The notes: generated by a model from the letters alone, not told the origin. A stretch of DNA of 64,000 bases from Salibacterium aidingense DSM 18341 (GCF_000429685.1 NZ_AUCI01000009.1:62001-126000); one strand, 5' to 3'. Positions 8,884 through 17,836 are shown, counted from the first letter of the stretch. Numbers and translations: made by a program.

Positions 8884-9035
8884 TAATTGTCTTTGCCATA
8901 CAATTTATGGAAAAGGTGGTCACCGCTGGTTAGAAAAACGCATGGTGCGCTCCAGGCGGCAGCGGTGCACACGGAGGTTTAAGGTATAAAAAAGAAAGGG
9001 TAAGGAGTGGCAGTAAGGAAGAAAGGTGGATGGAT

Positions 9036-9314
9036 ATGGCTGAAATTAAAATCGAGGAGAATAGGATGTATGTAGAGAAAGAAGGCCGGCAGGCGGGGGA
9101 AATGACATTCTACCACGACAACGACAGCAACATCGTTATCGATCATACAGAGGTAGCTGAGGATTGGAGCGGCCAGGGAATAGGGAAAGAGCTCATTGCC
9201 AATATCGTAGAAAAAGCCAGAGCAGAGAATAAACAAATTATTCCAAAATGTTCGTATGCAGAAAAACAGTTAAAGAAGCATCAAGAGTATCATGACGTCC
9301 TCGTGACCGTCTGA
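9036..9314 (+). CDS. YjdJ-type small GNAT acetyltransferase
   Basis: 92 residues, the size of the minimal GNAT_YjdJ family. The acetyl-CoA loop appears as WSGQGIGKELIANIVEKAR (about 46-64), followed by IPKCSYAEKQLKKHQEY near the C-terminus, both characteristic. The acceptor substrate of the family is unknown. ATG at 9036 is preferred to ATG 9030 because AAAGGTGG then has normal spacing. It is a single gene with a terminator overlapping its stop codon. Confidence 0.85.
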   Translation: MAEIKIEENRMYVEKEGRQAGEMTFYHDNDSNIVIDHTEVAEDWSGQGIGKELIANIVEKARAENKQIIPKCSYAEKQLKKHQEYHDVLVTV

Positions 9315-9339
9315 ACCCACCAGGTTCAGGCGGTTTTTT
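9307..9339 (+). terminator. Intrinsic terminator of GNAT gene
   Basis: CCGTCTGAAC (9307-9316) pairs with GTTCAGGCGG (9324-9333), one wobble, followed by six T. The left arm includes the last codons and the stop. Confidence 0.88.
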
Positions 9340-9756
9340 CGTACAGGATAGAACATAAAGATAAGTAGAGGACACAAATAGGAAAGGAAGCTGATGTACT
9401 GTTCTCCAAACAGTTTTGGCGGACAGTAGAGCCAACAAACTGGAGGGCGGCGGTTTCCAACGGGAAATGGAGGGCGCTATCCAGGGCAAAGCTCGTGCTG
9501 CTGTCCTCCCTCCCCCGGTTGACCCCATTAGAGGTAAAAGATGTTTTTTTACTGATCTCAAAATTTAGTGCGTGTAATAGGAAGCTTTCCCGTGTCCTAC
9601 ACGTTGGAAGTTTTTTGATAAAATGCGGGACGTTCTCTTTGTGTTTCCTTTCGAGCCGCACCACTCATATATTTTATTCGTCGTTACTGCTTCATTGGGG
9701 AATAAAACCTTGAATTCAATTACGTTTCGTAGTACTCCCTGTTTAAAAGGTTCCTG
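9340..9756. other. Intergenic region, no gene seen
   Basis: About 417 bases with only overlapping out-of-frame reading frames lacking ribosome sites. It contains the 12-mer ACTGTTCTCCAA near 9398, which recurs near 10694 on the other side of the NERD gene. Confidence 0.4.
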
Positions 9757-10473
9757 CTAACTACACTTTTGGCACATCAGCGTTTTATCTTGTAATTGTA
9801 ATAAGGAAGAACAAGTTGGACAAAAAATTCCTTTTTGTAATTGTTCAAAAGTATAGGAAGGGAGCAGAGTATAAGGGGATGATTCAATGACTAATGTTTT
9901 CAGTCTTTCTGCAAGCTGCCGCTGCGTTTTAGACAACGGACGATTCCTGGACTGCCATTTTGATAAGTAACGTTTGATTTGGGAAGCAAAAATAATAGGG
10001 AGGTCAGGGGTAGCATAATAGAGGAAGAAATTTGGATGGGGAAAAACAAGATAAGGCTTCATGGGAAAATGCAATCGATGTTCTTGAAACAGCTGACGCA
10101 GCATTGATTCACTTTTTTTCAGCTGAAGAAGTGGATTTTTTATTTCATCTCCAGCCATTTTGTACCATTCGTCTCCATCTCTGTAATCATCTCCTTCATA
10201 ATTTTTTACTTCAAATAAATATAGTGTATCGGGAGTTAGAAGCAGCGTGTCGATTTGGAAGTGGGTATGATTGGTTTCGAAGAGCAGATCGCATAAAATA
10301 ATAGTTTTTTCCTCAGGCAATGTTTTTAACCATTCATCATAATATGTCTCTCCTTCTAACCCTTTTTCCAGGTTCCTGTAATGCTGCCGGCTTTTAGCTA
10401 GGATCGACGTACGCGAGGTTAACGACCGTAAACATAGGAGTTCGTGGGAGGGAAAACGGGGTTTTAGAAACAT
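9757..10473 (-). CDS. NERD-domain protein with C-terminal zinc ribbon
   Basis: 238 residues. The NERD (nuclease-related) domain spans about 37-150 with the restriction-endonuclease-like core QIDTLLLTPDTLYLFEVKNY: Asp, then a Glu-x-Lys, as in the PD-(D/E)xK fold. A C-terminal pair CPTC and CQKC (about 220-237) can form a zinc ribbon. Such proteins are common in Bacillaceae and are thought to act on nucleic acids, but the role is unproven. ATG at 10473 follows GGTGGTGAG. It stands alone between gene-free stretches, which may indicate past insertion. Confidence 0.8.
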   Translation of the reverse strand: MFLKPRFPSHELLCLRSLTSRTSILAKSRQHYRNLEKGLEGETYYDEWLKTLPEEKTIILCDLLFETNHTHFQIDTLLLTPDTLYLFEVKNYEGDDYRDGDEWYKMAGDEIKNPLLQLKKSESMLRQLFQEHRLHFPMKPYLVFPHPNFFLYYATPDLPIIFASQIKRYLSKWQSRNRPLSKTQRQLAERLKTLVIESSPYTLLPSYTFEQLQKGIFCPTCSSLLQLQDKTLMCQKCS

Positions 10474-10965
10474 GTCTCACCACCATTCTTTTCAATATAA
10501 AATATATACTATACGAAGATATAGCAGAAAGCAAGCTTTAAAAAGAAGCTGGTTTAAGTATATAGAGATTCATTTCAACTCCCTAAGTCTGGCATTGGTG
10601 GAGGACGTTAACCAATTATTCTCAATATTTATAGTTCTCCATCCTGCTTTTGATCCCGTTTTTGATCCCATTAGTATGAAAAGAAGTTTAAGAACTGTTC
10701 TCCAATTGATATTGGGGAACGCCAACGTCGAGAATGAGATGCATATAGTCTCCCAACCCGACATGGAGACCTTTATAAAAAAGTAATTCCCTTGTAGTGT
10801 TCTCTAATTCAGAAGGAAGGGCTTCTGCAGGCCATGCGCTGATATCCTTTGAAAAAGAAAAAGTACGGCGTTTCGACCAGAGAAGGGAAGCGTTTGTCTG
10901 GAGCCAACACGATCTGCATAAAAAAGGATGGAGCTTGGTTACCTTTTCAAGCTCCATCTCCTCCA
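10474..10965. other. Intergenic region, no gene seen
   Basis: About 490 bases between the NERD and mhqD genes. It carries the mhqD terminator (10927-10958) and a second copy of ACTGTTCTCCAA. Open frames here have no ribosome sites or family resemblance. Confidence 0.4.
10927..10958 (-). terminator. Terminator of the mhq operon
   Basis: GATGGAGCTTG (10927-10937) pairs perfectly with CAAGCTCCATC (10948-10958). On the minus strand the hairpin is followed by CCTTTTTATG. It lies eight bases after the mhqD stop. Confidence 0.85.
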
Positions 10966-11571
10966 TTATTTCAAATGTGTTTCATAATAAGCGGCAGCCC
11001 CCTGGACTTCTTCAATGGTGAGCTGGTGGCCGCTGTGTTCCCACTGGATGTGGACGTGGGCGCCGGCTTCTTCGAGCAGCCGGGAAAGGTCTTCGGTTTC
11101 TTCCGGGGCGCAGATCGGGTCATTGGCCCCGGCTCCAATGAATACGTGCTGTCCCTCCAGCTTCGGAAGGTCGATTCCTTTACGGGGTACCATTGGATGG
11201 TGGAGCAAAGCTCCCTTCAAGGAATTTTCATAATGGAACAGCAGACTGCCGGCGATATTGGCGCCATTGGAATAGCCTACGGCTACGATGTTGTTACGGT
11301 CAAAACCATACTGTTCCGCACTTTCATCAAGAAACGTATTCAACTCTTTCGTGCGGTACAGGAGATCTTCTTCGTCAAACACTCCTTCGGCAAGTCGCTT
11401 GAAAAAACGGGGCATTCCGTTTTCAGAAACATTGCCGCGCACGCTTAATACGGAAGCCTCCTCATCGATTAATTTAGCAACCTCGAGAAGGTCTTCTTCT
11501 GTGCCGCCGGTTCCGTGAAGTAATAATAAGATGGGGGCCCCGGCTTTTCCTTCCCGGAATATATGCTTCAT
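10966..11571 (-). CDS. mhqD: Carboxylesterase/hydrolase MhqD
   Basis: 201 residues, alpha/beta hydrolase of the phospholipase/carboxylesterase family. Landmarks are the oxyanion segment LLLHGTGG (about 16-23), the nucleophile elbow GYSNG (about 97-101, Ser99), Asp in GANDPIC and His in HSGHQL. Blocks such as SVRGNVSENGMPRFFKRLAE and FDRNNIVAVGYSNGANIA are those of B. subtilis MhqD, part of the defence against methylhydroquinone, catechol and diamide. It is the last gene of the mhqR-mhqO-mhqD unit. Confidence 0.92.
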   Translation of the reverse strand: MKHIFREGKAGAPILLLLHGTGGTEEDLLEVAKLIDEEASVLSVRGNVSENGMPRFFKRLAEGVFDEEDLLYRTKELNTFLDESAEQYGFDRNNIVAVGYSNGANIAGSLLFHYENSLKGALLHHPMVPRKGIDLPKLEGQHVFIGAGANDPICAPEETEDLSRLLEEAGAHVHIQWEHSGHQLTIEEVQGAAAYYETHLK

Positions 11572-11645
11572 GTTATGGTCCTCCTTGTTATAGGATAAGA
11601 AAGTTTAAAAGGTTGGCGTATTCAGGCCGGCGCCTGGCGCTTTTC

Positions 11646-12623
11646 TTATACGCCTGGTTTATAATCAAGCGGGTTCAGTTTGGCTTCAATTTCTTCGCGG
11701 TGCGGCTCGAGATAAGGGGGGAGCGCCAGGGATTCTCCTAAATGTTCAAGGGTCTCATCCCCGTCAAATCCAGGACCATCGGTGGCAATTTCAAATAAAA
11801 TCCCGTTGGGTTCCCGGAAGTAAAGAGAACGGAAATAATAACGCTCCACGAATCCTGAATTTGGAAGACCGGCCTGGTTGATGTGATCGATCCATTGATG
11901 GAGTTCATCAAGGTTCTCCACGCGGAACGCCACATGGTGGACGCCGCCGCGTCCCTGCCGCTCAAAAGGAAGGTCCGGACGTTCCTCAAGGTGGATTTCA
12001 GCACCGCTGCCTCCCTCTCCTGTTTCATAGACGACAATATCAGGCTGTCCTTGTTCAGGAGAAGCATAACTGCTTTTTTGTCGGAAGCCCATCACTTCGG
12101 TTAATACGTGGGCGGTCGGTTCTGCCTTTCGTACGGTGAGCTTTATTGGCCCGAGTCCGGTGATCCCATGCTCCTGCGGAATAGGTGCCCGTTCCCAGGG
12201 GACTCCGCCCGGGACACCTTGATTCGTTTCATCGGAAACAAAAATCAGGCGCTGTCCTTCAAAATCTTGAAAAGCGAGCGTATTTCTTCCCCCACGGCCC
12301 TTGATGTCTTCGTGTTCGACCCCTTTTTCCTCGAGGCGCTCTTTCCAGAACTGCAGGGCTTTATCGTCCGGCACCCGCAGTGAGGTGGCGGAAATGCTGC
12401 TTGCGCCCGGTTGATTCGGGGCAGCCATTGGAATTTCGAAAAATGTTAATTCCGTGCCGGGATTTCCCCGCTCGTCTCCGTAAAATAGGTGGTACACGGA
12501 GGTGTCATCCTGATTTACGGTTTTTTTCACAAGACGCATGCCCAGTGTGTTTGTATAAAAATTAAGGTTTTCTCTGGCGTTAGCAGTGATAGCTGATAGA
12601 TGATGAATGCCTTTTAATGTCAT
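11646..12623 (-). CDS. mhqO: Ring-cleaving dioxygenase MhqO
   Basis: 325 residues with two vicinal-oxygen-chelate modules: GIHHLSAI at residue 5 and GGVHHVAFRVEN near 225, with a late Glu in GILFEIATD, supplying the metal ligands. It would open catechol- or hydroquinone-type rings using oxygen. The start ATG overlaps the mhqR stop as ATGA, so the two are translationally coupled. The gap to mhqD is 74 bases. Assignment to MhqO rests on sequence blocks plus the mhqR and mhqD neighbours. Confidence 0.92.
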   Translation of the reverse strand: MTLKGIHHLSAITANARENLNFYTNTLGMRLVKKTVNQDDTSVYHLFYGDERGNPGTELTFFEIPMAAPNQPGASSISATSLRVPDDKALQFWKERLEEKGVEHEDIKGRGGRNTLAFQDFEGQRLIFVSDETNQGVPGGVPWERAPIPQEHGITGLGPIKLTVRKAEPTAHVLTEVMGFRQKSSYASPEQGQPDIVVYETGEGGSGAEIHLEERPDLPFERQGRGGVHHVAFRVENLDELHQWIDHINQAGLPNSGFVERYYFRSLYFREPNGILFEIATDGPGFDGDETLEHLGESLALPPYLEPHREEIEAKLNPLDYKPGV

Positions 12624-13090
12624 CGTTTTCCCTCCATATCTTCATTGTGATGCTGCAGTTTGCGAAGCAGCTCCAGCAGCTGTTTCTGTTCCTCCTTGCA
12701 AAGTCCCTGGAATTGAGAAGCTTGAAATTGTTCTTGATGGGGGACCACTTCCCGAAAGATTTCTCTGCCTGAACTGGTTAAGGTTAACACTTTTTTACGC
12801 CATTCCTGTTCCCGTCTAATCCAGCCCAGTTGTTCCATCTTTCCGAGGACCTGGGTGACGTTGCCTTTCGTTACAAACAGTTTTTCAGCCAGCTCGTTTT
12901 GGGTTAATGGTTCATGAGCACCGATCTGGACCAGCACATCAAATTGTGTGACCGTAAGTCCCCATTCTTTTAAATGAGCATTGGAGCGGCGGAGACTCTG
13001 GTTATAAAAACGGGAGAGCCGAAACCAGAGAAGCAGGGCCAGCCGCTCTTCCTGTTTGGAAGAAGGGGAGGTTTTCTCTATATCTGCCAT
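12620..13090 (-). CDS. mhqR: MarR-family repressor MhqR
   Basis: 156 residues with a winged helix-turn-helix: LTVTQFDVLVQIGAHEPLTQ (about 45-64) and LAEKLFVTKGNVTQVLGKME, the recognition helix. In B. subtilis MhqR represses azoreductase and ring-cleavage genes and is released by quinones. Here it heads its own operon, and a perfect 11-bp inverted repeat lies about 30 bases upstream, so autoregulation is likely. ATG 13090 has GGGAGGAC ahead of it. Confidence 0.9.
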   Translation of the reverse strand: MADIEKTSPSSKQEERLALLLWFRLSRFYNQSLRRSNAHLKEWGLTVTQFDVLVQIGAHEPLTQNELAEKLFVTKGNVTQVLGKMEQLGWIRREQEWRKKVLTLTSSGREIFREVVPHQEQFQASQFQGLCKEEQKQLLELLRKLQHHNEDMEGKR

Positions 13091-13120
13091 GTTTGTCCTC
13101 CCTTCTGCTTTTCTATTCCC

Positions 13121-13146
13121 TTATCAGTTTATACCTAAACTGATAA
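13121..13146. promoter_or_regulatory. MhqR operator candidate
   Basis: TTATCAGTTTA and TAAACTGATAA are perfect 11-base arms around TACC. On the minus strand the right part of the palindrome contains TATAAA, a likely -10, with TTGTTC upstream as -35. A repressor bound here would block polymerase. The sequence differs from the B. subtilis MhqR box. Confidence 0.75.
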
Positions 13147-13154
13147 AAGAACAA

Positions 13155-13184
13155 ATCATATGCTTATCGTAATAAACATATGAT
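13155..13184. repeat. Inverted repeat downstream of hemAT
   Basis: ATCATATG (13155-13162) and CATATGAT (13177-13184) are perfect 8-base arms. It lies between the hemAT stop and the mhqR promoter, so it may be a second operator or a weak terminator; no strong T-run follows. Confidence 0.4.
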
Positions 13185-13195
13185 AAGAGCCGGGA

Positions 13196-14503
13196 TCACA
13201 CATTGGTAAAACGATTGGTGGACTCTTTCAGGCGGTGCGAAGAAGACGCTGCTTCACTGGAAGCCTGATCAATTTCTTTCACCGACGTTAATAATTTTTC
13301 GAGTTCTTTTTCTATATTATCGTTTTGATCTTTCGTTTTATACATCGCCTGCTGAATTTCATTGAAATGTTCATCTGTATTAGAAAGGCTGCCTGCTCCT
13401 CTGTCTACCAGCTCCACGATACTGTCCACGGCCGCGGTGACTTTGGTGCTTTGTTCCTTGGTATTTTCAATCAGTTCGGCAATTCTCGCAGTAGAAGATT
13501 TGGTTTGAGACGACAATTTTCGAATTTCTCCGGCAACCACTGCAAATCCTTTTCCGTGTTCTCCGGCGCGCGTGGCTTCAATAGAGGCATTTAGCGCAAG
13601 CAGGTTGGTCTGTTCCGATACTTTGTCAACCAGTTCGATGACTTCATTCATCTGTGCGGCAATGTCATTCAGTTTGCCAACGTGTTCTGATATATTGCCT
13701 ACACTGCTGCTTACATCGTTTATATCGGTATGAAGTGACTGCAGTTGTTCTTTTCCTGCATCGGAGCGCTGCTGGGATTGGACCGCAAGTTCGGTTCCTT
13801 CTTTTGCCATTTCCATCGTACCGGCTGCCTGTTCGTTTAGTTGTTTCACGGCCTCACTTGTCCGGCCGGATAGTCCCGCCAATTCATCAGCGGTAGAGCG
13901 CACATTTTGAGTCAGCTTTCTTTCTGCTTCGGCATGCTGTCCCCGTATCCGATCATGTTCTTTTTCGTACTCTTCCAGAACAATCTGCTGCTCTATACTA
14001 ATCAGTTTGCTTGTGGCCCGCATGGCTTCAACTAAATCCAGGCGGTTTTCGATTTGGTGTTCGAAGGTTTGTATTAATGATAGATATAATTTCTCAAAAG
14101 CCGCCATATACCATTTCGTCTGCAGGCCTACCCGAACATGGGCATAGGCGATTTGTCTTCTTTTTTCCAAAAAAGTCTCATTTATGTATCCTGAGAACAT
14201 CTCTTTAATATGCTGCTCAAACGTTTGCTTCAGCCGTTCTACACTGCTGTATTCTTTAATAATAGAAAGCAGTCCGGGCTGGGCTGTTACCGCCTCATAA
14301 AACTCATCTGTAATCTGCTTGATCGATTCGTAAACCATAGGTTCCAGCGTTTTAATGGTATGGAGGTCCTTTTCAGATAAAGATATTAAATCAGCCTGTT
14401 TTTCCAGTTCCTCATACCCTTTCAAGTCTAAGGAGCAGTCTTTCTCATCTGGTGTAATTGTCGCAGCCTGTTCTCGTTTTGAAAATGGGAGTCCAAGTTT
14501 CAT
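13196..14503 (-). CDS. hemAT: Heme-based aerotaxis transducer HemAT
   Basis: 435 residues. The N-terminal globin-coupled sensor (about 30-185) contains [17 protein letters not shown] with proximal heme ligand His122, equivalent to His123 of B. subtilis HemAT. A linker helix follows, then the methyl-accepting signalling domain whose hairpin tip is [20 protein letters not shown] (about 291-310) and [14 protein letters not shown]. There are no membrane segments, so it is a soluble oxygen sensor that signals to CheA through CheW. Start ATG 14503 has AAAAGGGGA upstream at rather long spacing. A sigma-D promoter upstream agrees with a chemotaxis gene. Confidence 0.95.
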   Translation of the reverse strand: MKLGLPFSKREQAATITPDEKDCSLDLKGYEELEKQADLISLSEKDLHTIKTLEPMVYESIKQITDEFYEAVTAQPGLLSIIKEYSSVERLKQTFEQHIKEMFSGYINETFLEKRRQIAYAHVRVGLQTKWYMAAFEKLYLSLIQTFEHQIENRLDLVEAMRATSKLISIEQQIVLEEYEKEHDRIRGQHAEAERKLTQNVRSTADELAGLSGRTSEAVKQLNEQAAGTMEMAKEGTELAVQSQQRSDAGKEQLQSLHTDINDVSSSVGNISEHVGKLNDIAAQMNEVIELVDKVSEQTNLLALNASIEATRAGEHGKGFAVVAGEIRKLSSQTKSSTARIAELIENTKEQSTKVTAAVDSIVELVDRGAGSLSNTDEHFNEIQQAMYKTKDQNDNIEKELEKLLTSVKEIDQASSEAASSSHRLKESTNRFTNV

Positions 14504-14557
14504 CGGTGCATCCGTCCCCTTTTAATGTAAGCATTTAACATAAAACTGTTACTTATT

Positions 14558-14584
14558 ATTTCGGCAGAAAGTAGTAATAGTTTA
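14558..14584 (-). promoter_or_regulatory. Sigma-D promoter of hemAT
   Basis: Minus strand TAAA (14584-14581), exactly 15 bases, then GCCGAAAT (14565-14558). The Bacillus sigma-D consensus is TAAA-N15-GCCGATAT, so there is one mismatch. Confidence 0.85.
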
Positions 14585-14592
14585 AAACCGTC

Positions 14593-14621
14593 TTAAAGTT
14601 TTATGAAATATCAAGTACAAT
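14593..14621 (+). promoter_or_regulatory. Sigma-A promoter of EamA transporter
   Basis: TTAAAG (14593-14598), 17-base spacer, TACAAT (14616-14621). It makes the upstream in-frame ATG at 14603 an unlikely start and supports ATG 14657. Confidence 0.6.
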
Positions 14622-14656
14622 GGAGAAGGTTTTTTAAAAGAAAGGTGTTCTTTTCA

Positions 14657-15529
14657 ATGAAACCATATCTCTTTCTGCTTATTACTGCAGTCATTTTTTC
14701 GGGAAATATTTTAGTAGGAAAGGCTATCAATGAGCTGCCGCCCTACACGATTGCTTTCTTTCGGGTGTTCATTGCTTGTATCGTGGTACTTCCACTGGGA
14801 TGGAAAGAAGTAAAACAGCATCGGCAGACGTTTCGAAAGGAATGGAAGGCTGTATTGGCTCTTGGTTTGACCGGAGTTGCGTTTTTTAATTCTTTCATTT
14901 ATGCGTCGCTCCAGTTCACAAGTTCCACGAACGTAGCTATAATGGAGGCCTCCATCCCCGTATTCACGATTTTGTTCAGTATGCTGTTTTTACGGGAATC
15001 TCTCGGGAGGGTGCAGTGGATAGGGGTTATTCTGTCCCTTTGTGGAGCCGTATGGGTAATAACCGAAGGCTCATGGGAGCTCATCCGTACTCTCGGATTT
15101 AATAGTGGAGACATAATTATGCTGGCCGCGGTCGCCACCTGGGTCGCTTATTCGATTCTAGTGAAATTTCATATGATGAAATTTCCGGTGTATGGGAGCC
15201 TTCTCGTGATGCTGGGCATCGCAAATGTTGTCCTGCTGCCGATCGCACTTCTGGAATGGGGCCTTGGAGGGTTTCCAGATATTTTTCAACCAGGACATAT
15301 GGCAGGTTTATTATATTTAGGTATTTTTCCATCCCTGCTTGCCTTGATTTTATGGAATAAAGGCGTGGAAGAAATAGGCCCTTCCCAGGCCTCTGTATTT
15401 TTAAATCTCCTTCCTGTGTTTGTCATTATAGGTTCTCTTCTATTTTTGGGGGAGAAAATCACCATCGTGCAGGTGCTTGGTGCCGTTATCGTGATCAGCG
15501 GGGTATTCTTAACGACAAAAGCTGATTAA
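14657..15529 (+). CDS. EamA/DMT-family metabolite exporter
   Basis: 290 residues with ten predicted membrane segments in two EamA repeats: the first from SGNILVGKAINELPPYTIAF through LFLRESLGRVQWIGV, the second from NSGDIIMLAAVATWVAYSIL through LFLGEKITIVQVLGAVIVI. The repeated GE/RE-.. -QW/Q.GA pattern is typical of drug/metabolite transporters of the YdcZ/RhaT type. Substrate unknown. It is monocistronic with its own promoter, diverging from hemAT. Confidence 0.88.
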   Translation: MKPYLFLLITAVIFSGNILVGKAINELPPYTIAFFRVFIACIVVLPLGWKEVKQHRQTFRKEWKAVLALGLTGVAFFNSFIYASLQFTSSTNVAIMEASIPVFTILFSMLFLRESLGRVQWIGVILSLCGAVWVITEGSWELIRTLGFNSGDIIMLAAVATWVAYSILVKFHMMKFPVYGSLLVMLGIANVVLLPIALLEWGLGGFPDIFQPGHMAGLLYLGIFPSLLALILWNKGVEEIGPSQASVFLNLLPVFVIIGSLLFLGEKITIVQVLGAVIVISGVFLTTKAD

Positions 15530-16060
15530 ATTCCTAACAATGGAGGAGTCCCATACGGATGCGGATGGGTATTCTGCCATTTAACAGTATAAATGTTCGT
15601 TAAGGGGCCTCGCCTATAATGTCCGCTCTTAACATACATCCCCTGCAGAGCATACGATAAACCAAAAGATTGCAAGCCTTATGAATGCAACTACCAGCCT
15701 AGTATTTCTCTTTAAATAGATTGAATATTACGAATGTAGAGGGAAAAACAATACAAAAGACGGAGAAAAAATTCTATAATAGACTGAATATTCAGACATA
15801 AAAAGGGTTAATAAGCGTTGCGATACTATTATTACAATAAACGCTGCCCAAATAATTGGGCAATAAAAGTACAAACCGATTAATAACTATCGTTCTAGTT
15901 CGTAGAGATCACTACCAAGATCGTGGGTAAATGATATGGATGATTTTGTAACTATTTGACTAATAGAAAGAAATATAGGAAACTTTTGGTTTTTTTGTAA
16001 CTGTGATAAAAATATATCTAGACGAGATTCCTCGATAGTCTTTAAAAGGATAACGAATTT
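15530..16060. other. Intergenic region ahead of Tad locus
   Basis: About 530 AT-rich bases with no gene. Contents: a TATAAT (15775-15780) followed at once by the palindrome CTGAATATTCAG (15784-15795), and a short hairpin GCCCAA/TTGGGC (15846-15861). The Tad operon promoter should be in the last 300 bases, but I cannot fix a convincing -35/-10 pair. A small RNA driven from 15775 is possible. Confidence 0.4.
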
Positions 16061-16399
16061 ATGATTATCAATACGACGACATCTGAAACGATCCCTTTAT
16101 CCATTCATTGGGCGGAAACTAGAAGACAGAGGATTGCGGGACTGATGGGAAAAAAATCATTTTCACATGCCGCTCTTGTGCTTCCGGACTGCGAGCAGAT
16201 ACATACAGCTTTTATGCGTTTTCCGATCGATGTATTTTTTATAAACCGGGAGGGGCACGTGTTGGATTTAGAAAAGAACCTCAAACCATGGCGGGTCAGT
16301 AAAAAAGTCAAGCAAACGAGTTTTATTTTGGAAACAGCTGCTGGAGTAACAGAGCCTGGTAGCATTAGGCCGGGAGACCATATTGTGATACAGGAGTGA
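16061..16399 (+). CDS. DUF192 family protein
   Basis: 112 residues covering the whole DUF192 domain: RIAGLMGKKSF (about 24-34), HTAFMRFPIDVFFIN (about 48-62), LKPWRVS and the final SIRPGDHIVI. The family has a small beta fold and no settled function, but members are often found beside secretion or pilus genes. It has no signal peptide here. It is six bases from the next membrane-protein gene and appears to open the transcript leading into the Tad genes. The ribosome site AAAGGATAA is 10-11 bases from the ATG, a long spacing. Confidence 0.82.
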   Translation: MIINTTTSETIPLSIHWAETRRQRIAGLMGKKSFSHAALVLPDCEQIHTAFMRFPIDVFFINREGHVLDLEKNLKPWRVSKKVKQTSFILETAAGVTEPGSIRPGDHIVIQE

Positions 16400-16405
16400 G
16401 GGGAA

Positions 16406-17050
16406 ATGCAGACCTATGCCGAACGATCCGCTATTCATCTATCTCCACTAGGGAGAACAGCTGCAAAACCTCTGTTGTTTCTGGTACCGCTGTTTTTTTT
16501 CTTTCATCTTGCTATGCTGTGGGGGCAAAAAGTCGTTGCCGGGCAATTTCCAATATGGGCCCAAGTCAGTGAATTACTTGCTATGCTGGCTTCGATAGGA
16601 CTCAGCATGTTTGGCTGTTTCGTACTGGCAGCGTATTACTATGAGGCCGAGCAAAAACAGCCGGTGAAAGCAATAAAAAACCAAGGCAGAGCTTTTTTAT
16701 TAACGACAGTCATTTATCTCAGCCTGACGGCTCTTGGATTTTTGTTGTTTGTGGTCCCCGGGATTTTAATTGGACTGTTTGGGATATTTTATCCATTTGT
16801 TCTTCTTGAGCATAATAAAAAAGGTCTGGAGGCTGTGAAAACAAGTGCCCGGGTGGTTAAGTCGTGTTTTTTTAAGGTTGTGCTCTGCTATATCATGTTT
16901 TTTTTATTATTCATTGCGGTCGGGACGCTTTTTGTCATTCTTTGGCCGGAGTACAGTATGGCGGGAGAAGCAGCGGCGGGAGCGCTTGTTCTTCCAATAG
17001 AGGCATTTTTTTATTACAGCCTTTACCGGAAATCATCTTTTAACTCATAG
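16406..17050 (+). CDS. Polytopic membrane protein in Tad locus
   Basis: 214 residues with about five to six membrane segments. The block FVVPGILIGLFGIFYPFVLLEHNKKGLEAVKTSARVV (about 116-152) resembles the YciC/DUF975-like group, in which a hydrophobic hairpin precedes a helix with A-x-x-x-S. Function unknown. GAGGGGAA precedes the ATG. The next gene encodes a protein with the same kind of block, so the two may form a heteromer. Confidence 0.65.
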   Translation: MQTYAERSAIHLSPLGRTAAKPLLFLVPLFFFFHLAMLWGQKVVAGQFPIWAQVSELLAMLASIGLSMFGCFVLAAYYYEAEQKQPVKAIKNQGRAFLLTTVIYLSLTALGFLLFVVPGILIGLFGIFYPFVLLEHNKKGLEAVKTSARVVKSCFFKVVLCYIMFFLLFIAVGTLFVILWPEYSMAGEAAAGALVLPIEAFFYYSLYRKSSFNS

Positions 17051-17065
17051 AAAGCGGTGGATTTC

Positions 17066-17818
17066 ATGTACATCAAGCAGAACCATATCCAGCCCCAGTC
17101 TCTGTCGGATATCGTCAATCAAGGAATTGGTCTGGTATTGACTCTTTTTTCAAAAATGGTTTTTGTTCCTATCATTACAGCACTACCGTATTTCACTGCA
17201 ATTGCTTATTTGCGGTTTAACTTTCAGGAGGAGCTGCCATGGCTTGGGGCTGCGGTGGCCAGTGCAGGCAGTGCCGCTTATGTTTGGCTCTTGGTAAGCT
17301 TCCCTTTTATCGTTCTATTTAGTGAAAAGGGAACCTCCTGGTCTGTCAGTCAAAAACTGGCGTTGAAAAAATGGGGAAAAAAGGTCCCGCTTCTTGCAAT
17401 AGGATTTATTTTATACTCGATTTTACTTGCAGCTGGCGGAATTTTGTTTCTCCTTCCGGGTGTGCTTGTATTTCTGCTTTTTATGTTATTTCCTTTTATT
17501 TCTATTTTTGAAAATAAATCTGTTTGGCAGGCTTTTAAACGCAGCGCGTTTTTGATGAGGGGGGCTTTATTCCGCGGAGGATGTCTGGCTGCTTTAATGC
17601 TGGGAGTTCAAATCATTCTGCATACCTCTATTCTCAGTTTGTTCGCGGCAGACGAATTTTGGGTGCTGGGACTGTCGGCAGCGTTGACTCATGCTGTTAT
17701 TGTTCCTTTCCAGTCTGTCGTGCTGGCTATCTTTTATTTTAGTGTAAGGGCGGAAAAAGAAGCATTTGATTACAAAGTATTTCAATCCTATGCATTTCGA
17801 TATGACATGGCACAGTAA
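17066..17818 (+). CDS. Polytopic membrane protein in Tad locus, second
   Basis: 250 residues with about six membrane segments. The segment LLPGVLVFLLFMLFPFISIFENKSVWQAFKRSAFLM (about 133-168) matches the arrangement seen in the preceding gene product, so the two are distant relatives. Function unknown; a role in membrane assembly of the pilus machine is only inferred from position. ATG 17066 with AAAGCGGTGG five bases upstream is preferred to a GTG at 17057 that overlaps that ribosome site. Confidence 0.65.
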   Translation: MYIKQNHIQPQSLSDIVNQGIGLVLTLFSKMVFVPIITALPYFTAIAYLRFNFQEELPWLGAAVASAGSAAYVWLLVSFPFIVLFSEKGTSWSVSQKLALKKWGKKVPLLAIGFILYSILLAAGGILFLLPGVLVFLLFMLFPFISIFENKSVWQAFKRSAFLMRGALFRGGCLAALMLGVQIILHTSILSLFAADEFWVLGLSAALTHAVIVPFQSVVLAIFYFSVRAEKEAFDYKVFQSYAFRYDMAQ

Positions 17819-17836
17819 GAACGAGGAGGCGCTGAC

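Noticed and set aside
10688-10966. 92-codon minus-strand frame just after mhqD
   Set aside because: It starts inside the mhqD terminator region, has no ribosome site, and shows no recognisable protein features.
15530-16060. Riboswitch or tRNA ahead of the Tad locus
   Set aside because: No conserved riboswitch core or cloverleaf could be drawn; only short palindromes are present.
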